Of a DNA stretch of 5,259 bases, positions 1-4,861 are shown piece after piece. The translations under genes and the position numbers were made by a program. This DNA is from Mycobacterium sp. (GTDB lineage: Bacteria > Actinomycetota > Actinomycetes > Mycobacteriales > Mycobacteriaceae), in contig JAOPWF010000100.1 of the NCBI GenBank assembly GCA_025965815.1, positions 1 through 5,259 on the forward strand, given 5' to 3'. Position 1 is the first letter of the stretch. Every line of letters begins with the position of its first letter. The notes under the pieces are model-generated. The model was not told where the DNA came from and made no database searches. It was given only the letters and a program-made list of their open reading frames with translations.

Positions 1-100
1 CCTCGCTGAGTTCCTGGCCGGACCCGAGGAGTTTGTTGCCCTCGGCCAGCTTGCGGATGATCTGATCCGGCGTATGCCGCCGGCGCTTGTTCGATGCCAT
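1..100 (-). CDS. IS3-family transposase OrfA, N-terminal part (runs off the window)
   Basis: The minus strand reads 33 codons from an ATG at 98-100 to the window edge. The product begins MASNKRRRHTPDQIIRKLAE and continues with GNKLLGSGQELSE. This is the start of the small HTH-containing OrfA of mycobacterial and actinobacterial IS3-family elements, in which a basic N-terminus precedes a helix-turn-helix that binds the IS ends. In this family OrfA is normally followed by the integrase-core OrfB, reached by programmed frameshifting; that part lies outside the window. The element points left, so the OrfA start faces the IS end at about 175-180. Family recognition is from memory. Intactness beyond position 1 cannot be judged. 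Confidence 0.85.
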   Translation of the reverse strand, partial: MASNKRRRHTPDQIIRKLAEGNKLLGSGQELSE

Positions 101-180
101 GTCGTTGTTGATTCTTCCTCGCCCGAACACCGGGCAACAGAGTCCCACAACGACTGGACCACTACGACGGGCTCACCTCA
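1..180 (-). mobile_element. IS3-family insertion sequence, terminal portion
   Basis: OrfA starts at 100, and an untranslated leader of about 75-80 bp separates it from the broken nitroreductase. Homology to the nitroreductase stops at codon 36, which places the IS end at about 175-180. Read outward on the minus strand, the element could begin at TGAGGTGAGCC (end at 180) or TGAGCCCGTCG (end at 175). IS3 ends usually start with TG, which fits both. The second terminal repeat and the other target-duplication copy lie outside the window, so neither the exact end nor the target duplication can be confirmed. Confidence 0.7.
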
Positions 181-283
181 CCGTCAAGACCATCGCCGGC
201 CCGGTGGGTATGCCGAGCTTTTGCACGGCGATCATGATCTTGTTCATCGGCTTGAGCCAGCGCGGGGGGCGGGGATCGGACAT
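173..283 (-). pseudogene. Deazaflavin (F420)-dependent nitroreductase, Ddn-like, truncated by the IS
   Basis: An ATG at 281-283 on the minus strand opens a 36-residue peptide, MSDPRPPRWLKPMNKIMIAV followed by QKLGIPTGPAMVLTVR, then TGA at 173-175. This is the usual N-terminus of mycobacterial nitroreductase-family deazaflavin-dependent oxidoreductases, which run to roughly 130-160 residues and in which the sequence normally goes on into the glycine/arginine-rich cofactor-binding part. The stop falls at the IS boundary, so the break comes from the insertion and the F420-binding core is absent here. A purine-rich SD-like stretch (GGAAAGAAG) precedes the ATG. The gene lies 15 bp downstream of the NmrA-like gene on the same strand, so the two were probably cotranscribed. 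The remaining 3' part may exist beyond the far side of the IS. Confidence 0.75.
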
Positions 284-298
284 GTCTTCTTTCCGTTC

Positions 299-1135
299 TT
301 ATTTGGCGAATAGGGCCTGATGATCCGCAGCCCATTGCGCGAATGGCGTAGCGGCGCGGCCGAGGACCTTCTCCACTTCGTGCGTCACCAGGGCTGGCTT
401 CTCGACGGTGCTTGCTTGCAGGGCCATGTACGCATCGGCGAACTCGGCCGAGAAGCCCAACCCGATGAAGCGTTGGCGCACCAGGTCGGGGGGAACTTCC
501 TGGTAGCGGAGGCGACGATCGAGGACTGTGCCGATGACCTCCACCAACTCTGCATTGGTGAACGCTTGCGGTCCGGTCAATGGGATCTTCTGGCCCGCAA
601 GCTCGTCGGTGAGCAACGCCTCTGCGGCGACCGCAGCGATGTCACTGTCGACGATGGGCGCGCTCGACGCTGCGACGTACGGACCGTGGACGACGTCGCC
701 GGCCCGGATCTGTGCCGACCACATGCCGGCGAAGTTGGAGGCGAACAGGGATGGGCGCAGACTCACCCACGCCAAACCGGAGTCGACGGCGAGTTGCTCC
801 ACCTCTTTGTTGCGGTCGCCGCGAAAGCGCGACGGTTGGCGCGCGAAGTCGTCATCGGCGTTGATGGCCGATAACGCAACAAGGCGGGTGACCCCAACAC
901 GCCGCGCCAGGTCCACGACCTCGGCGAGTTCATCGCCCAGCGCCCGGGAATTGAGGAACACCGCCGACGCGCCGGGCAACCCGGCAGCCACCGAGCTCAC
1001 CACCTCGACCTCGGCGGGAAACCCCGCGCTGTTTGGGTCGCGGGTGACCGCGCGCACCTCGACACCTGCGTTCACCAGCTGTGTGACGAGCGGTCGGCCG
1101 ACATTTCCGGTCGCTCCGGTGACAACGATCGTCAT
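299..1135 (-). CDS. NmrA/SDR-type NAD(P)-binding oxidoreductase or epimerase-like protein
   Basis: The product is 278 aa, the normal length for the atypical SDR 'NAD(P)H-binding / NmrA-like' group. The Rossmann dinucleotide motif GATGNVG is at residues 7-13. TRDP at 31-34 lies after the second strand, where an arginine often contacts the NADP phosphate. LSAIN is at 88-92 and LRPSLFASNF at 126-135 (substrate-side loop). LTGPQAFTNAELVEVIG is at about 186-202, and the C-terminal TPFAQWAADHQALF at 263-276 is typical of this group. The classic SDR YxxxK pair is not evident, so a redox-sensing or quinone/NADPH-sensing role is as possible as catalysis; the substrate is unknown. The start ATG is preceded by AAGGA at 9 nt spacing. 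The upstream region carries a perfect inverted repeat (1209-1238) that could be its operator. Downstream it runs into the IS-broken nitroreductase. Confidence 0.9.
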   Translation of the reverse strand: MTIVVTGATGNVGRPLVTQLVNAGVEVRAVTRDPNSAGFPAEVEVVSSVAAGLPGASAVFLNSRALGDELAEVVDLARRVGVTRLVALSAINADDDFARQPSRFRGDRNKEVEQLAVDSGLAWVSLRPSLFASNFAGMWSAQIRAGDVVHGPYVAASSAPIVDSDIAAVAAEALLTDELAGQKIPLTGPQAFTNAELVEVIGTVLDRRLRYQEVPPDLVRQRFIGLGFSAEFADAYMALQASTVEKPALVTHEVEKVLGRAATPFAQWAADHQALFAK

Positions 1136-1208
1136 GATGCGGTTCCTTCCTAGAGTGTTCGCACGAACTCGGACAGCTCATGTGAATCAAGGACGGACCG
1201 GCGACCGA

Positions 1209-1238
1209 AAAAGTTACAAGTCCGTCGGGGTAACTTTT
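1209..1238. promoter_or_regulatory. Perfect 9-bp inverted repeat, probable operator
   Basis: AAAAGTTAC (1209-1217) and GTAACTTTT (1230-1238) are exact reverse complements separated by 12 bp. Arm centres are 21 bp apart, about two helical turns, as expected for a dimeric repressor reading one DNA face. The site lies between the divergent NmrA-like gene (start 1135) and the sigma-factor remnant (start 1264). It is AT-rich in an otherwise GC-rich setting. HxlR- and MarR-type regulators commonly bind sites of this kind, and HxlR-type remains lie about 300 bp to the right; linking the two is inference. No convincing -35/-10 pair was found, but promoters for either side could overlap the repeat. 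Confidence 0.65.
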
Positions 1239-1263
1239 CTGTGCGCTGATTCGTCGTAAAGGC

Positions 1264-1473
1264 ATGAGCGATTCATCGTCGGTAGGCGGGCGCGACCAAG
1301 TCAGTGAGGCGTGGCGCAGCCACCGCCCGTACCTGGTCAATCTCGCTCACCAGATGCTCGGAGATGTCGGCGAAGCCGAAGGCATTGCCCAAGAGGCATT
1401 TCTGCGACTGGCACGGACTAACCAAGGCGAAATCGACTCCGCGGCGATTTTCAACCGCACGTCACATCGTTAG
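1264..1473 (+). pseudogene. ECF sigma factor remnant (region 2 only), SigJ/ECF41-like
   Basis: The 69-residue frame has a clear sigma region 2.1-2.2 at about residues 14-57: EAWRSHRPYLVNLAHQML, then GDVGEAEGIAQEAFLRLARTNQGEID. This matches the start of large ECF factors such as SigJ/ECF41 types, which are usually about 280-300 aa with a C-terminal SnoaL-like domain. After the aspartate at about residue 58 the expected 'RGWL..VTSRLCLD' continuation is missing. Ten unrelated residues follow to a TAG at 1471-1473, and neither of the other two forward frames restores a convincing match. Region 4 and the C-terminal domain are absent, so it cannot work as a sigma factor. The AAAGG ahead of the ATG is only about 1 nt away, a poor ribosome-binding site. 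It is divergent from the NmrA-like gene, an arrangement seen with ECF41 factors. Confidence 0.7.
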
Positions 1474-1513
1474 TGTCACCCGAACCGATACTCGCCATGG
1501 CCGAATCGAATCC

Positions 1514-1585
1514 CGACAGGCAGCACTCCACCCCGATGCCGCGGCCGGCGTGGATGAGACTTACGACATCGAGGCCGAGCGATAG
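1514..1585 (+). pseudogene. Fragment resembling the start of the SCP2-like domain of a HxlR-type regulator
   Basis: On the plus strand these codons read RQAALHPDAAAGVDETYDIE then AER and TAG. This resembles the segment that opens the SCP2-like C-terminal domain of actinobacterial HxlR-SCP2 regulators (pattern LRxxFDPxAAxGLxAxYEL). The piece is short and the opposite strand is also open here, so chance similarity is possible. Its frame is the same as that of the second SCP2-like fragment at 1718-1891, and the DNA between them matches the regulator's DNA-binding half on the other strand. That shared frame supports a common origin. Confidence 0.4.
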
Positions 1586-1720
1586 GGCGCTGTCGGGCAA
1601 CTGGTCCTCGGGTGCGTCGCGCAGCAGGGGGCGTCCCCAGCGCGCGAGTTCGAGGATCGCCGCCTTGATCGCGTAGCCGCGCTCGGTCAGCTCATAGACC
1701 GTCGCCGGCGTTGGCGGGGT
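1577..1720 (-). pseudogene. Fragment of HxlR-type winged-helix regulator (end of wHTH and linker), inverted relative to its neighbours
   Basis: The minus strand encodes TPPTPATVYELTERGYAIKA, then AILELARWGRPLLRDAP and EDQLPDSALSL. VYELTERG followed by LARWGRPLL is the hallmark end of the HxlR winged helix (beta wing, then the last dimerisation helix), followed by the linker leading into the SCP2-like domain. The recognition-helix half that should come before it is absent. Upstream of the threonine at 1718-1720 the minus frame stays open but is only the antisense of the plus-strand SCP2 fragment. A minus-strand open frame spans 1451-1897, but I read only this middle part as real homology. No intact regulator exists in the window. 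Confidence 0.6.
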
Positions 1721-1740
1721 GACATCCTCGATATCACCCC
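1716..1740. repeat. 7-bp inverted repeat at the junction of oppositely oriented regulator fragments
   Basis: GGGGTGA (1716-1722) and TCACCCC (1734-1740) are exact reverse complements around an 11-nt loop. Each arm encodes a 'TP' step, one on each strand. It sits exactly where the minus-strand wHTH fragment meets the plus-strand SCP2 fragment, so it may mark a microhomology breakpoint or fold-back template switch. That role is inference; a 7-bp repeat can arise by chance in GC-rich DNA. Confidence 0.35.
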
Positions 1741-1891
1741 CGGCGGGGTCGGCGACGCCGCCGCGGTAAGGATTGTCACCGATCGACAGGGATTCATGGA
1801 GCTCGCCCGGGGCCACCCCGGAGACCGCGTGCAGATCGAGGGTGACCCCGACGCGGCGGCGACGCTGCAGCAGGTCTTCTCCCCGATGTAG
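1718..1891 (+). pseudogene. C-terminal SCP2-like domain fragment of a HxlR-type regulator
   Basis: The plus strand reads GDILDITPGGVGDAAAVRIV, then TDRQGFMELARGHPGD and RVQIEGDPDAAATLQQVF, to TAG at 1889-1891. The order 'DGxLDV..G', 'AVxIxTD..GFxxLARG', 'VxIEGDPxAxxxLxxVF' is the second half of the SCP2-like ligand-binding domain on HxlR-SCP2 regulators. The stretch between ARG and VQIEGD is shorter than usual; a neighbouring frame reads ATPETA there, which suggests a small deletion or frameshift. It has no start of its own and abuts the inverted wHTH fragment at about 1718-1720. It ends 11 bp before the stop of the convergent VOC gene. Confidence 0.5.
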
Positions 1892-1902
1892 ATGCATTCG
1901 AG

Positions 1903-2268
1903 CTATCTACCAGCCTGGCGCAGGCTGATCCGATTTCCGTCCGGATCGGTGAGAAAGGCGAATATGCCGCCAGACTGGGGCTCGGGCGGCCCGATGAACG
2001 GAACCCCCCGCTCGACCAACGTTCGGTAGTCGTGGTCGAGACTCCCGCAATCGATGACCAGCCCGCGCAGCGACCCCGCAGGCATCTCATCAAACCAGTT
2101 GACGAGGGTCAGGCTGGTCTGGGCACCTGGAATACCGACCTGAATGCAGTGCATCTCATCACCGAAACTGGCCTCCGCGACTACCTCAAGGCCAGGCTGC
2201 TCGGCGTAGAAGCGTTTGGCCCGTTCCTGATCGCTCACCGGGACCGACACCACGGAAACAAACTGCAT
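1903..2268 (-). CDS. VOC (glyoxalase/bleomycin-resistance fold) family protein
   Basis: The product is 121 aa, the size of single-domain two-repeat VOC proteins. The first repeat opens with MQFVSVVSVPVSDQERAKRF, where a beta strand runs into a helix ending in RFY. The C-terminal half has LRGLVIDCGSLDHDYRTLVE followed by ERGVPFIGPP. It closes with FAFLTDPDGNRISLRQ at about 103-118, the signature last strands of the fold. No function beyond the fold can be assigned; such proteins act in detoxification, dioxygenation or antibiotic binding. Start choice: an ATG at 2281-2283 is also in frame, but AAGGAG lies within its second and third codons, 6 nt before the ATG at 2266-2268. The internal ATG is therefore preferred. 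The gene is divergent from the NAD(P)H-binding gene at 2446. Confidence 0.88.
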   Translation of the reverse strand: MQFVSVVSVPVSDQERAKRFYAEQPGLEVVAEASFGDEMHCIQVGIPGAQTSLTLVNWFDEMPAGSLRGLVIDCGSLDHDYRTLVERGVPFIGPPEPQSGGIFAFLTDPDGNRISLRQAGR

Positions 2269-2274
2269 GAGGAA
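2269..2274 (-). promoter_or_regulatory. Spacer between SD and preferred VOC start
   Basis: On the minus strand AAGGAG (2275-2280) is followed by TTCCTC (2269-2274) and then the ATG at 2266-2268. The spacing is ideal, so it decides the start in favour of the shorter protein over the upstream in-frame ATG. Confidence 0.65.
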
Positions 2275-2365
2275 CTCCTTCATCAGGTTTCGCCGAAACG
2301 GCTAGGTCGCCGATATGGCGACTGGTGGGACATAGGCGCCGTCATGGCTTCATATTGTACAGTCC

Positions 2366-2378
2366 TATGATTATCATA
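2366..2378. promoter_or_regulatory. AT-rich palindrome in divergent promoter region
   Basis: TATGAT-T-ATCATA is a perfect palindrome with 6-bp arms. It lies in an AT-rich island (about 2350-2381) between the divergent VOC gene (start 2268) and NAD(P)H-binding gene (start 2446). The island contains -10-like hexamers on both strands (TATGAT, TATCAT) and a TGTACA palindrome at 2356-2361. This fits a repressor operator over overlapping divergent promoters. No well-spaced -35/-10 pair could be fixed, and the cognate regulator is not in the window unless it was the broken HxlR-type gene. Confidence 0.5.
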
Positions 2379-2445
2379 TATGGTGACGGTAGGACGCGGC
2401 GAGATGGTCCTGAGGCACTCACAGACTGAGGTTTCGGAGCGGCAT

Positions 2446-3084
2446 ATGAAGATCACGGTGTTCGGGGCAACCGGGGGCGTCGGCACGCAGCTGGTGGAGC
2501 AGGGCCTGCAGCGGGGACACGCGGTGACCGCGGTCGTCCGCGACGCTGCCCGCCTGACGGTGCGCGATCCGGCGTTGAGGATCGTCACCGTCGCAGGCCT
2601 CGACGACCCCGGCATACTTGCTCCGGCGATCGGCGGAAGCGACGCCGTGCTGTCGGCGGTGGGGCCGCGCGGACGAAAACACGGGCCGGTCGCCTCCACC
2701 AGTACCCGGGCCGTGCTGAGCGCGATGGACACTTGCGCAGTAGACCGCTTCATCGCGGTCAGCGCGATGCCGGTTGGTCCGGTACCCCAGGGCGAAAGCG
2801 TGGTCACTCGTTGGCTACTTCGGCCCGCCCTTAAGGCGCTGCTGCACGACGCCTACGCCGATCTCGCCGAGATGGAAGCCCAGTTACAGCGCAGCGGTAT
2901 CGCCTGGACCGTCGTGCGGCCTCCAAAGCTCGTCAACGAGCCGCTCACCGGGCAGTACCGGATGGCGCTGGGCGCCAACGTGCCCCGGGGTTCGACCATC
3001 TCCCGCGCCGACGTTGCCCACGCGATGTTGGACGCGCTGCAGCAACCGCAGACCATCCGCCAAGCAGTCGGCTTGGCGTATTGA
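2446..3084 (+). CDS. NAD(P)H-binding Rossmann protein (flavin-reductase/BLVRB-like atypical SDR)
   Basis: The product is 212 aa, typical of the short 'NAD(P)H-binding' SDR group related to biliverdin/flavin reductase B. The dinucleotide motif GATGGVG is at 7-13. VRDAARL at 31-37 carries a likely NADP-selecting arginine. VSAMPVG is at 105-111, a WTVVRPPKLVNEPLTG block at about 154-169, and ISRADVAHAMLDAL at 185-198, the usual C-terminal hallmark. Start choice: a longer frame begins at 2380, but the ATG at 2446 opens directly on the Rossmann strand (MKITVFGATG) and has GGAG 6 nt upstream. The likely role is NADPH-dependent reduction of a small molecule, or redox sensing; the substrate is unknown. 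It shares its upstream region with the VOC gene and ends in a hairpin spanning the stop codon. Confidence 0.88.
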   Translation: MKITVFGATGGVGTQLVEQGLQRGHAVTAVVRDAARLTVRDPALRIVTVAGLDDPGILAPAIGGSDAVLSAVGPRGRKHGPVASTSTRAVLSAMDTCAVDRFIAVSAMPVGPVPQGESVVTRWLLRPALKALLHDAYADLAEMEAQLQRSGIAWTVVRPPKLVNEPLTGQYRMALGANVPRGSTISRADVAHAMLDALQQPQTIRQAVGLAY

Positions 3085-3096
3085 CAGCACCAAGCC
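3070..3096 (+). terminator. Hairpin spanning the stop codon, possible terminator
   Basis: GGCTTGG (3070-3076) and CCAAGCC (3090-3096) are exact reverse complements with a 13-nt loop that contains the TGA at 3082-3084. There is no U-tract, which is common for mycobacterial terminators and also makes the call uncertain. Confidence 0.4.
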
Positions 3097-3348
3097 CGAA
3101 GGCTACCAATGAACATTGCCTGCCTCGCGGTGATTTCGACTGGCGTTGCGGCGAAAGACTTTCCGGGATCGCCGCCCTGTTTCACTTCAAGCCGATACTG
3201 CCTGGCATGGCCAACGCGGGAGTGCCCGAGTCGTGGCTCACCCTGCCCATGGCACGGCCAAGACCGGTGCCAAGGCACATCAGTGCCGGTCGGAGCTCGC
3301 CGTCCAGCGACTGAGCGATTTGTGTGGCGCAGTCCCGCAGGGACAACG
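3085..3348. other. Convergent intergenic region with no recognised gene
   Basis: This 264-bp stretch lies between the converging NAD(P)H-binding and CMD genes. Short open frames exist on both strands, but none shows a recognisable family or a good start. At 3251-3287 a pentamer alternates with its complement: GGCAC (3251-3255), GTGCC (3267-3271), GGCAC (3274-3278), GTGCC (3283-3287). It can fold into alternative short hairpins, including GGCAC-ATCA-GTGCC, about 60 nt past the end of the CMD gene, and could act as its terminator. Confidence 0.4.
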
Positions 3349-3990
3349 CTAGAGATCCCCTAACGCACGGTAGGCCCGCCACGCCTTCGCTATCCCGTAC
3401 TCAGCCACCAACAGCAGCACCGCGTCGATCTGCGCGCGGCCCGCGCCGGCCGCGGTCGCGAGATCGACATGCAGCGCGAAGGATTCGTCGAGGATTTGGT
3501 TAAGCACATCGGCGGCCAGGCAACTCAGCGCCCGCTCTCGCGCCGATAATTCGTCGTCCCCCTCCCACCGTTGGTTGAACTGCTCGGCCACGAACCCGGC
3601 GAAGTCCTCATCAAGCGCTGTGAGTGTGGCGAAGACGTCCTCGGGCAGCATCTGGCGCTGCATCTCTATCGAACGACCCTTTCCCGCCGGATCATCGGTG
3701 CGCAGCTGCTGTAATGCGAGCGCCGCCGCTGGATACCCCACATAGGGCGCGAGGTGCCGGATCGCCGCGATGCATTCCGGCATGCTGACGCCATTTGCGC
3801 CGGCCATCTGAACGTGAGTGGCAAGCGGAAATCCGATACTGGCCGTGCATAGGTCGGCGGCCAAGAACACAAATGCCTTCTCCCTCATCGTCAGCTGAGG
3901 CAGCGACCAGGCATGCAGGCCGACCTCAGTGGCCATCCGACCGAACGCCAGATCAAGGGCGTGCACCTGTTCTTGGTGGGACAACATCAT
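3349..3990 (-). CDS. Carboxymuconolactone decarboxylase (CMD/AhpD-fold) family protein, two modules
   Basis: The product is 213 aa with two tandem CMD-like helical modules. Module 1, about 33-96, has REKAFVFLAADLCTASIGFP then LATHVQMAGANGVSMPECIA. Module 2, about 148-210, has RERALSCLAADVLNQILDES then FALHVDLATAAGAGRAQIDA. They align with each other: R-E-(K/R)-A at the start, an AAD helix, a shared L-x-x-H or L-H position (H59, H174), and a conserved Y-G stretch. The AhpD catalytic E-x-x-C-x-x-C pattern is absent and module 1 has only one cysteine in that helix, so a peroxidase role is not supported. A lactone decarboxylase or uncharacterised role fits better. AGGAGG sits 6 nt before the first ATG. 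The gene begins 15 bp after the stop of an SDR remnant on the same strand, so it was probably once its operon partner. Confidence 0.85.
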   Translation of the reverse strand: MMLSHQEQVHALDLAFGRMATEVGLHAWSLPQLTMREKAFVFLAADLCTASIGFPLATHVQMAGANGVSMPECIAAIRHLAPYVGYPAAALALQQLRTDDPAGKGRSIEMQRQMLPEDVFATLTALDEDFAGFVAEQFNQRWEGDDELSARERALSCLAADVLNQILDESFALHVDLATAAGAGRAQIDAVLLLVAEYGIAKAWRAYRALGDL

Positions 3991-4005
3991 CGCGTTCCTC
4001 CTCTA

Positions 4006-4197
4006 TCACCGCGGCCACGCGAGACCCGGTGCGGGCAGCCGAAAGACGCTGCGGCGCAGACTCTCCAGAATCCGTGTCGGAAGATAACGGCCCAGCGTCG
4101 CCAGTAGCCGGGCGTCCTTCCCGACTAGGTGGCCGGTAGCGGGCCGCGCATGGGTCAGCACCCTGGCAACCGATCGGCCACCACGGTGGCCACCAGC
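4006..4197 (-). pseudogene. C-terminal remnant of a short-chain dehydrogenase/reductase
   Basis: From about 4170 to the TGA at 4006-4008 the minus strand reads VARVLTHARPATGHLVGKDA, then RLLATLGRYLPTRILESL and RRSVFRLPAPGLAWPR. This is the familiar tail of many actinobacterial SDRs (pattern ...ALTxxRPxTRYLVGxDARLLxxLxRLLPxR...). Just upstream another frame (4197-4165) reads [13 protein letters not shown], the kind of helix expected before it, which points to a frameshift near 4160-4170. The Rossmann core and YxxxK catalytic part are missing because an intact sigma gene ends at 4199. The remnant therefore looks like the 3' end of a gene whose front was deleted. Its stop precedes the CMD start by 15 bp. 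Confidence 0.55.
4176..4191 (-). terminator. GC-rich hairpin just after the sigma-factor stop
   Basis: GGCCACC (4176-4182) and GGTGGCC (4185-4191) are exact reverse complements 2 nt apart; in practice this is a 6-bp stem with a 4-nt loop. It begins about 8 nt after the sigma stop on the minus strand. There is no U-tract. It could end sigma transcription, which would leave the CMD gene needing its own promoter. Confidence 0.35.
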
Positions 4198-4198
4198 A

Positions 4199-4861
4199 TC
4201 ACGACGCGGGTTTCGTCGCGTCGTTCGTAATATGGGTATGCACCAATCGTCGTTCCGTTGCCAGGGTGGAAAGAAGCGCGCGCAGCTGTTGCCGTCCTCG
4301 GTGAAGCCGCGACATCACTGTGCCGACCGGGGTGTTCATGATCTCGGCGATCTCCTTGTACGAGAGGCCCTCCACATCGGCGAAGTACACCGTGATCCGA
4401 AAGTCTTCGCGCAACGTGTCCAGCGCTGCCTTGATCAAGGCGTCAGGTGACGATTCCAGGGCTTCTACCTCGGCCGAGCGCAGGCCGGCCGAGCCATGGG
4501 CGGCATAAGCCGCCAGTTGGCGATCGGTGATCTGGTCGACCGAATACTCAGCCGGGCGCCGCCGTTTCATCCGGCAAGTGCTCATCCAAGTGTTGGCGAG
4601 AATCCGGTATAGCCATGCCTTGAGGTTGGTGCCCTCACGATACGATCGAAGACCCTTGTAAGCACGTAACATCGTCTCCTGCAACAGGTCCTCAGCGTCG
4701 CGCCGATCTCGTGTCATGCTGAGCGCGCCACCGAAAAGTCGATCCATCAGTGGGATGGCGTCACGTTCGAAACGAGCGGCAAGCGCCGCATCGGTCTCCT
4801 CCGCCTGTGTTGCCATCGAGTCGCCGCTGCGGTGGCCAGCGGTCACCACGTCGCTACTCAC
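4199..4861 (-). CDS. ECF RNA polymerase sigma factor, SigH-like
   Basis: The product is 220 aa and closely resembles mycobacterial SigH, the oxidative/heat-stress ECF factor. [18 protein letters not shown] is at 21-38. Region 2, about 33-103, contains [20 protein letters not shown], with the [14 protein letters not shown] block following. The linker has [20 protein letters not shown] and [14 protein letters not shown]. Region 4 (about 141-196) contains [20 protein letters not shown] and [13 protein letters not shown], the -35-binding helix-turn-helix. Start: the GTG at 4859-4861 has a GGGGGGA stretch 6 nt upstream. A TTG at 4876 and an ATG at 4816 are alternatives. Mycobacterial sigH is normally followed by the zinc anti-sigma gene rshA. 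Here no HxxxCxxC-type protein follows, only an SDR remnant. It is probably a paralogue regulated in another way; a direct target cannot be assigned. Confidence 0.9.
   Translation of the reverse strand: MSSDVVTAGHRSGDSMATQAEETDAALAARFERDAIPLMDRLFGGALSMTRDRRDAEDLLQETMLRAYKGLRSYREGTNLKAWLYRILANTWMSTCRMKRRRPAEYSVDQITDRQLAAYAAHGSAGLRSAEVEALESSPDALIKAALDTLREDFRITVYFADVEGLSYKEIAEIMNTPVGTVMSRLHRGRQQLRALLSTLATERRLVHTHITNDATKPAS

Noticed and set aside
74..320. Two plus-strand frames at the left edge
   Set aside because: They are antisense to transposase OrfA and to the nitroreductase start, which have clear family matches on the minus strand.
320..874. Long plus-strand frame opposite the NmrA-like gene (also 528-1259)
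   Set aside because: No family motif, and both lie antisense to a clear Rossmann protein; high-GC DNA routinely gives such shadow frames.
1451..1897. A 148-codon minus-strand open frame read as one intact protein
   Set aside because: Only residues about 60-107 look like a real family (HxlR wHTH end). The N-terminal part is antisense to an SCP2-like frame on the plus strand and the C-terminal part matches nothing, so I split it into fragments.
2339..2389. CCGTCA / TGACGG inverted repeat flanking the AT-rich island
   Set aside because: Only 6 bp arms, 39 bp apart, not centred on the inner palindrome; likely chance.
2283..2807. 174-codon minus-strand frame across the NAD(P)H-binding gene
   Set aside because: Low-complexity, serine/threonine/arginine-rich antisense frame with no motif; the plus-strand gene explains the region.
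3081..3314. Small plus-strand frame after the NAD(P)H-binding gene, tested as a possible hypothetical gene
   Set aside because: Its first ATG overlaps the upstream stop region, no SD is seen, and the product matches nothing I recognise; overlapping frames are equally open.
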